DNA from: DAIOEK01 sp964648485
GTDB lineage: Bacteria; Chloroflexota; Anaerolineae; Anaerolineales; Anaerolineaceae
Length of the DNA stretch: 64,000 nt
Assembly: GCA_964648485.1 (NCBI GenBank)
Contig: CAZYOF010000005.1
Span: forward strand, 1 to 64,000
Direction of reading: 5' to 3'
Each line of letters starts with the position of its first letter. The first letter of the stretch is position 1. Of this stretch, positions 61,700 to 64,000 are shown in pieces. Below the pieces are notes generated by a model, which did not search any database, was not told where the DNA came from, and saw only the letters and a program-made list of their open reading frames with translations. A program made the position numbers and the translations under genes.

Positions 61700-62104
61700 T
61701 TATTCCTCTTTGTCGGAATCCTGTGGGAGTTCGTCTGATTTAGGCTCAGATTTCCCGTTCCGCATAAATACTGAAGCCAGAACCAGGGACAGCCCAAAGA
61801 AAAGCGGGATGTAACCAAAGAGCATCCACGGACCCAGACCAAAGGGATACATGGAGCCTGTGCCGGTACGTCCAACCGGCAAAAGACCGAGAGAGAGTGC
61901 TAAACCAATACCACTGATGATGATTCCCCAGATTAACATTGGCTGGTTCTTCGTTACCGGCATCTCTCGCTGCGGCTTAACTAATCCCTTCTCGGCCAGG
62001 GTTTTTGTCTCAAGGTAATTGAAATAACGCCAGATAACCAGAAATCCGAACAACAGCAGGAAAAAAGATATCGTACCCAAGCAGATGACAAATTCCATTT
62101 TCAT
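61700..62104 (-). CDS. DUF6249-like small membrane protein
   Basis: 134 residues. It has three membrane spans (VICLGTISFFLLLFGFLVIW, MLIWGIIISGIGLALSLGLL, WMLFGYIPLFFGLSLVLASV) with a charged linker (FNYLETKTLAEKGLVKPQRE) and an acidic tail (KSDELPQDSDKEE). This layout, including LxxxGLVxP after the first span, recalls DUF6249 proteins found next to ECF sigma factors. ATG 62104 has AAAAGGAGAATG just upstream. It follows the DUF4097 gene by 7 bp and should share its ECF-type promoter. Confidence 0.65.
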   Translation of the reverse strand: MKMEFVICLGTISFFLLLFGFLVIWRYFNYLETKTLAEKGLVKPQREMPVTKNQPMLIWGIIISGIGLALSLGLLPVGRTGTGSMYPFGLGPWMLFGYIPLFFGLSLVLASVFMRNGKSEPKSDELPQDSDKEE

Positions 62105-62111
62105 TCTCCTT

Positions 62112-63413
62112 TTACTGTGATTTTGATAGTTTGATACTGCCGTTGTTTGTATGAACTTCTAGCAGATCCCCGCCGCTGCCAATTTTTCCGGTGATCTCTT
62201 TTTCACTTTGCTTGCCTGATGTAAGGATCTCAAAATTGGTATCGATGTCTCCAAAATCGGTATCCATATCGATGCTGAGATTACTGTTTGCAGGTAGTAT
62301 TATTTCAATAGATCCGAAATTTGAACTAATGATATGTGGCCCACTGCCCAGGCTTCCATCGAATTTAATGCCACCATTATCAGAACGCAGGTCCAATGTG
62401 GCGTCTTGAGCACGAAGGACGGTGATGGAACCAAACCCAGATTTTGCCTTAACAGCACCAGAGACGCCTTCCAGTATCAACTCACCATTTTGTGATTGGA
62501 TGGTATAGCGTTTGGCAGAAACATCCTTGACAGTCACATCGCCGAAATTACTGGTGGCTGTAACTTCAGCATTAACAGTTACATCTTTAAGCATTACTTC
62601 GCCATTGTCAGAGTTGATGCTCACCGTTTCTGCACGGCCTAAAGAATACCTGACGTCACCAAAGCCATTATCCACAGTGATTGGACCTGCTGCGTAGCCA
62701 TCCTCAAGACTGATACTACCGTTGTTCGACTTGAGAAATATTGATTCGGCTTCTGCCCCATTAACATTGATGCCACCAAAGGATGATGTGACCTGCAGCT
62801 TACCCCCACCAGCGCGAATACCTGAGATGGTAGTACTTCCATTCTGATTAGAGATGGTCAGGCTGCCGGTCAAATCCCGAACATCGATCCCGCCAAATCC
62901 CGTCGTGATGTCTGCGGAACCGTTAGAACCCACCAGGGAGACTTCTCCAAATTCGGAGTCTACAATAACACTAGTTTCCCGGGGTACAGTAATGGTGAAT
63001 TCGACTTCGAGTGTTTTTACAAACCCGGGGCGGCTGGGAAGGTCATCCATGGGTACATCGATGGTCAGTTTATTGTCTGTGAGTTGGGTGATGATTTTCA
63101 GGTTTTTTAACTCAGCTTCAGCATCAGCCTGTGAGAAGCTGTAAACAATTTTCCTGGCTTGCATGGTAATCTCATCGACATCGTCTGCTTTTATGTGGAT
63201 AAAACCAAATGAGTTTTCGATATCGAGAACAGCAGGTGTTGCCACGGGAAAAGTTTCTGTAACGGTTTCCTCAGCTCTGAAATGCGCACCCAGACCGGGA
63301 ATGGATGACAGATTGAACCCTTTGAAAGCAAATACCCCCACCAACACAATCAAAGCACATATCACGAGGATTAACAGTAAAATTGGCACAGCAATCAGCC
63401 ATTTGGATTTCAT
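62112..63413 (-). CDS. DUF4097 membrane-anchored beta-helix protein
   Basis: 433 residues. One N-terminal membrane span (WLIAVPILLLILVICALIVLVGVFAF) anchors a long extracytoplasmic repeat region. From about residue 60 it alternates short strands with SNFGDVTV, NGSISLED, NGEVMLKD and KSGFGSITV-type turns, roughly 16 times, the pattern of DUF4097/adhesin-like beta-helices. NFG/NGS alternation implies two-strand rungs. DUF4097 proteins, including LiaX relatives, respond to envelope stress. ATG 63413 has AAAGGAGAG. Its promoter matches the one in front of the divergent ECF sigma gene. Confidence 0.85.
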   Translation of the reverse strand: MKSKWLIAVPILLLILVICALIVLVGVFAFKGFNLSSIPGLGAHFRAEETVTETFPVATPAVLDIENSFGFIHIKADDVDEITMQARKIVYSFSQADAEAELKNLKIITQLTDNKLTIDVPMDDLPSRPGFVKTLEVEFTITVPRETSVIVDSEFGEVSLVGSNGSADITTGFGGIDVRDLTGSLTISNQNGSTTISGIRAGGGKLQVTSSFGGINVNGAEAESIFLKSNNGSISLEDGYAAGPITVDNGFGDVRYSLGRAETVSINSDNGEVMLKDVTVNAEVTATSNFGDVTVKDVSAKRYTIQSQNGELILEGVSGAVKAKSGFGSITVLRAQDATLDLRSDNGGIKFDGSLGSGPHIISSNFGSIEIILPANSNLSIDMDTDFGDIDTNFEILTSGKQSEKEITGKIGSGGDLLEVHTNNGSIKLSKSQ

Positions 63414-63445
63414 AATGTGTAACTCTCCTTTTTGTAGTTATATTC

Positions 63446-63475
63446 ATTAGACAGGAAAAGATATATTATGTTTCA
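63446..63475 (-). promoter_or_regulatory. ECF-type promoter of the DUF4097 gene
   Basis: On the minus strand TGAAAC (63475-63470), a 17-nt spacer and GTCTAAT (63452-63446) form an ECF-style promoter (GAAAC-like -35, GTCTA-like -10). The 5' end would lie about 25 nt before the ATG, leaving room for the AAAGGAGAG ribosome site. It is identical in elements and spacing to the site facing the sigma gene. Confidence 0.75.
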
Positions 63476-63498
63476 GCGATTTTTTATTTGTCACTTTT

Positions 63499-63528
63499 TG
63501 AAACAAAGGAGAAAAAACACTGTCTAAT
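63499..63528 (+). promoter_or_regulatory. ECF-type promoter facing the sigma factor gene
   Basis: TGAAAC (63499-63504), a 17-nt spacer and GTCTAAT (63522-63528). The predicted start would fall only about 6 nt before the ATG at 63541, so the message would have almost no leader even though GACAGGAGAG is present there. A second, upstream promoter may supply the longer transcript. Autoregulation by the ECF factor is inferred from the identical pair. Confidence 0.7.
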
Positions 63529-63540
63529 TGACAGGAGAGT

Positions 63541-64000
63541 ATGGTGCCATCCGGGGAGAAAGATTTTATTGAACGGGCAAAAGCAGGAGACGATCGTGCG
63601 TTTGGCGAGTTGGTGCTCATGCACCAGTCTTTTGTATACAATCTTGCCCTGCGGGCGGTGGGAGATCCCCGTGAGGCTGAAGATCTGGCTCAAGATGCAT
63701 TCATCCGGGCATGGCAGGCGCTTCCCCGCTTTCGGGCGGATGCCAAATTCAGCACCTGGCTTTACCGCATTGTGGTCAATTTATGTTATAACCGCCATCC
63801 CAGGTTGAAAAAAGAACAGGATTTCCTTTCGATGGAAGAAAACGAAGAATTGATTTCCCGTGATGAAGGTATTAATCCGGATACTGAGCATGACAAGATG
63901 CACTTGCGCGAAAGCCTGCACCAGAAGATTAGTGAGCTTCCAGCCACCCAAAAGATACTTATTCAACTCCGCTACCAGCAGGAACTCTCTTATGAAGAAA
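63541..64000 (+). CDS. ECF-family RNA polymerase sigma factor, 3' end cut by window
   Basis: About 153 residues are visible from ATG 63541 (GACAGGAGAG upstream) to the window end. DFIERAKAGDDRAFGELV (8-25) begins region 2, with YNLALRAVGDPREAEDLAQDAF (about 33-54) and FSTWLYRIVVNLCYN (near 70-85), the standard sigma-2 landmarks; ISELPATQKILIQLRYQQELSYEE at the cut is the beginning of region 4. The ECF group is not determined. It is likely followed by an anti-sigma gene outside the window. It stands divergent from the DUF4097 operon, and matching promoters suggest it drives both. Confidence 0.9.
   Translation, partial: MVPSGEKDFIERAKAGDDRAFGELVLMHQSFVYNLALRAVGDPREAEDLAQDAFIRAWQALPRFRADAKFSTWLYRIVVNLCYNRHPRLKKEQDFLSMEENEELISRDEGINPDTEHDKMHLRESLHQKISELPATQKILIQLRYQQELSYEE

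Overview
The window looks like a chromosomal segment of a Chloroflexota bacterium, probably class Anaerolineae. This is an inference from the mixture of genes (a complete Mrp antiporter, many META, VOC, DinB and DUF4097 housekeeping paralogues, Gram-positive-like lipoproteins, and arabinose and arabinoside catabolism), from moderate GC, and from Bacillus-like promoters and Shine-Dalgarno sites. No rRNA, tRNA, CRISPR array or insertion sequence was seen.

Layout. 1-4430 (minus strand): a compact cassette of a J-domain pseudokinase, a von Willebrand A protein and a divergent adenylosuccinate-synthetase-like enzyme, behind an NrtR-like Nudix regulator. 4.5-6.1 kb: small lipoprotein, VOC and DUF2177 genes. 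6.3-12.1 kb: the seven-gene Mrp/Mnh Na+/H+ antiporter operon. 12.2-18.8 kb: TetR with an SDR, several membrane proteins, a terpene-cyclase-like toroid protein, an ion channel and a diguanylate cyclase. 18.9-30.4 kb: a LacI-controlled arabinose operon with binding protein, ATPase, two permeases, sugar kinase, araD and araA, closed by a strong terminator. 30.6-34.8 kb: a DUF4129/MoxR/DUF58 cluster. 34.8-37.5 kb: small genes and an HTH/membrane-protein pair. 37.6-41.6 kb: a type IIG restriction-modification enzyme with an AT-rich recognition region and an AT-rich partner gene. 42.8-47.9 kb (minus): GPH transporter, GH127 and GH2 operon. 48-53.6 kb: lipoprotein, DUF2568, ClC, asparagine-synthase-like protein, an epimerase relic and hemerythrin. 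53.6-56.3 kb (minus): two SDRs and a membrane LuxR regulator. 56.4-61.6 kb: ASCH, META, VOC, orphan, toroid, DUF3795, DUF5946 and DinB genes. 61.7-64 kb: a DUF4097 protein divergent from an ECF sigma factor cut by the window end.

How the genes work together. The GH127/GH2/GPH operon would release L-arabinose or related sugars from arabinosides. The LacI-controlled operon would import L-arabinose and convert it through L-ribulose and L-ribulose-5-phosphate to D-xylulose-5-phosphate. The ECF sigma factor and the DUF4097 gene face each other across two promoter-like sites with identical elements and spacing (TGAAAC, 17 nt, GTCTAAT), which suggests one envelope-stress autoregulon.

The best candidate for an undescribed system is the left-edge cassette. 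Its kinase-like protein has lost both catalytic aspartates. Its nucleotide enzyme keeps the P-loop-like GTP motif but has lost the usual aspartate-binding arginine loop. A catalytically degenerate Nudix regulator sits upstream, and a 9-mer is shared between the two promoters.
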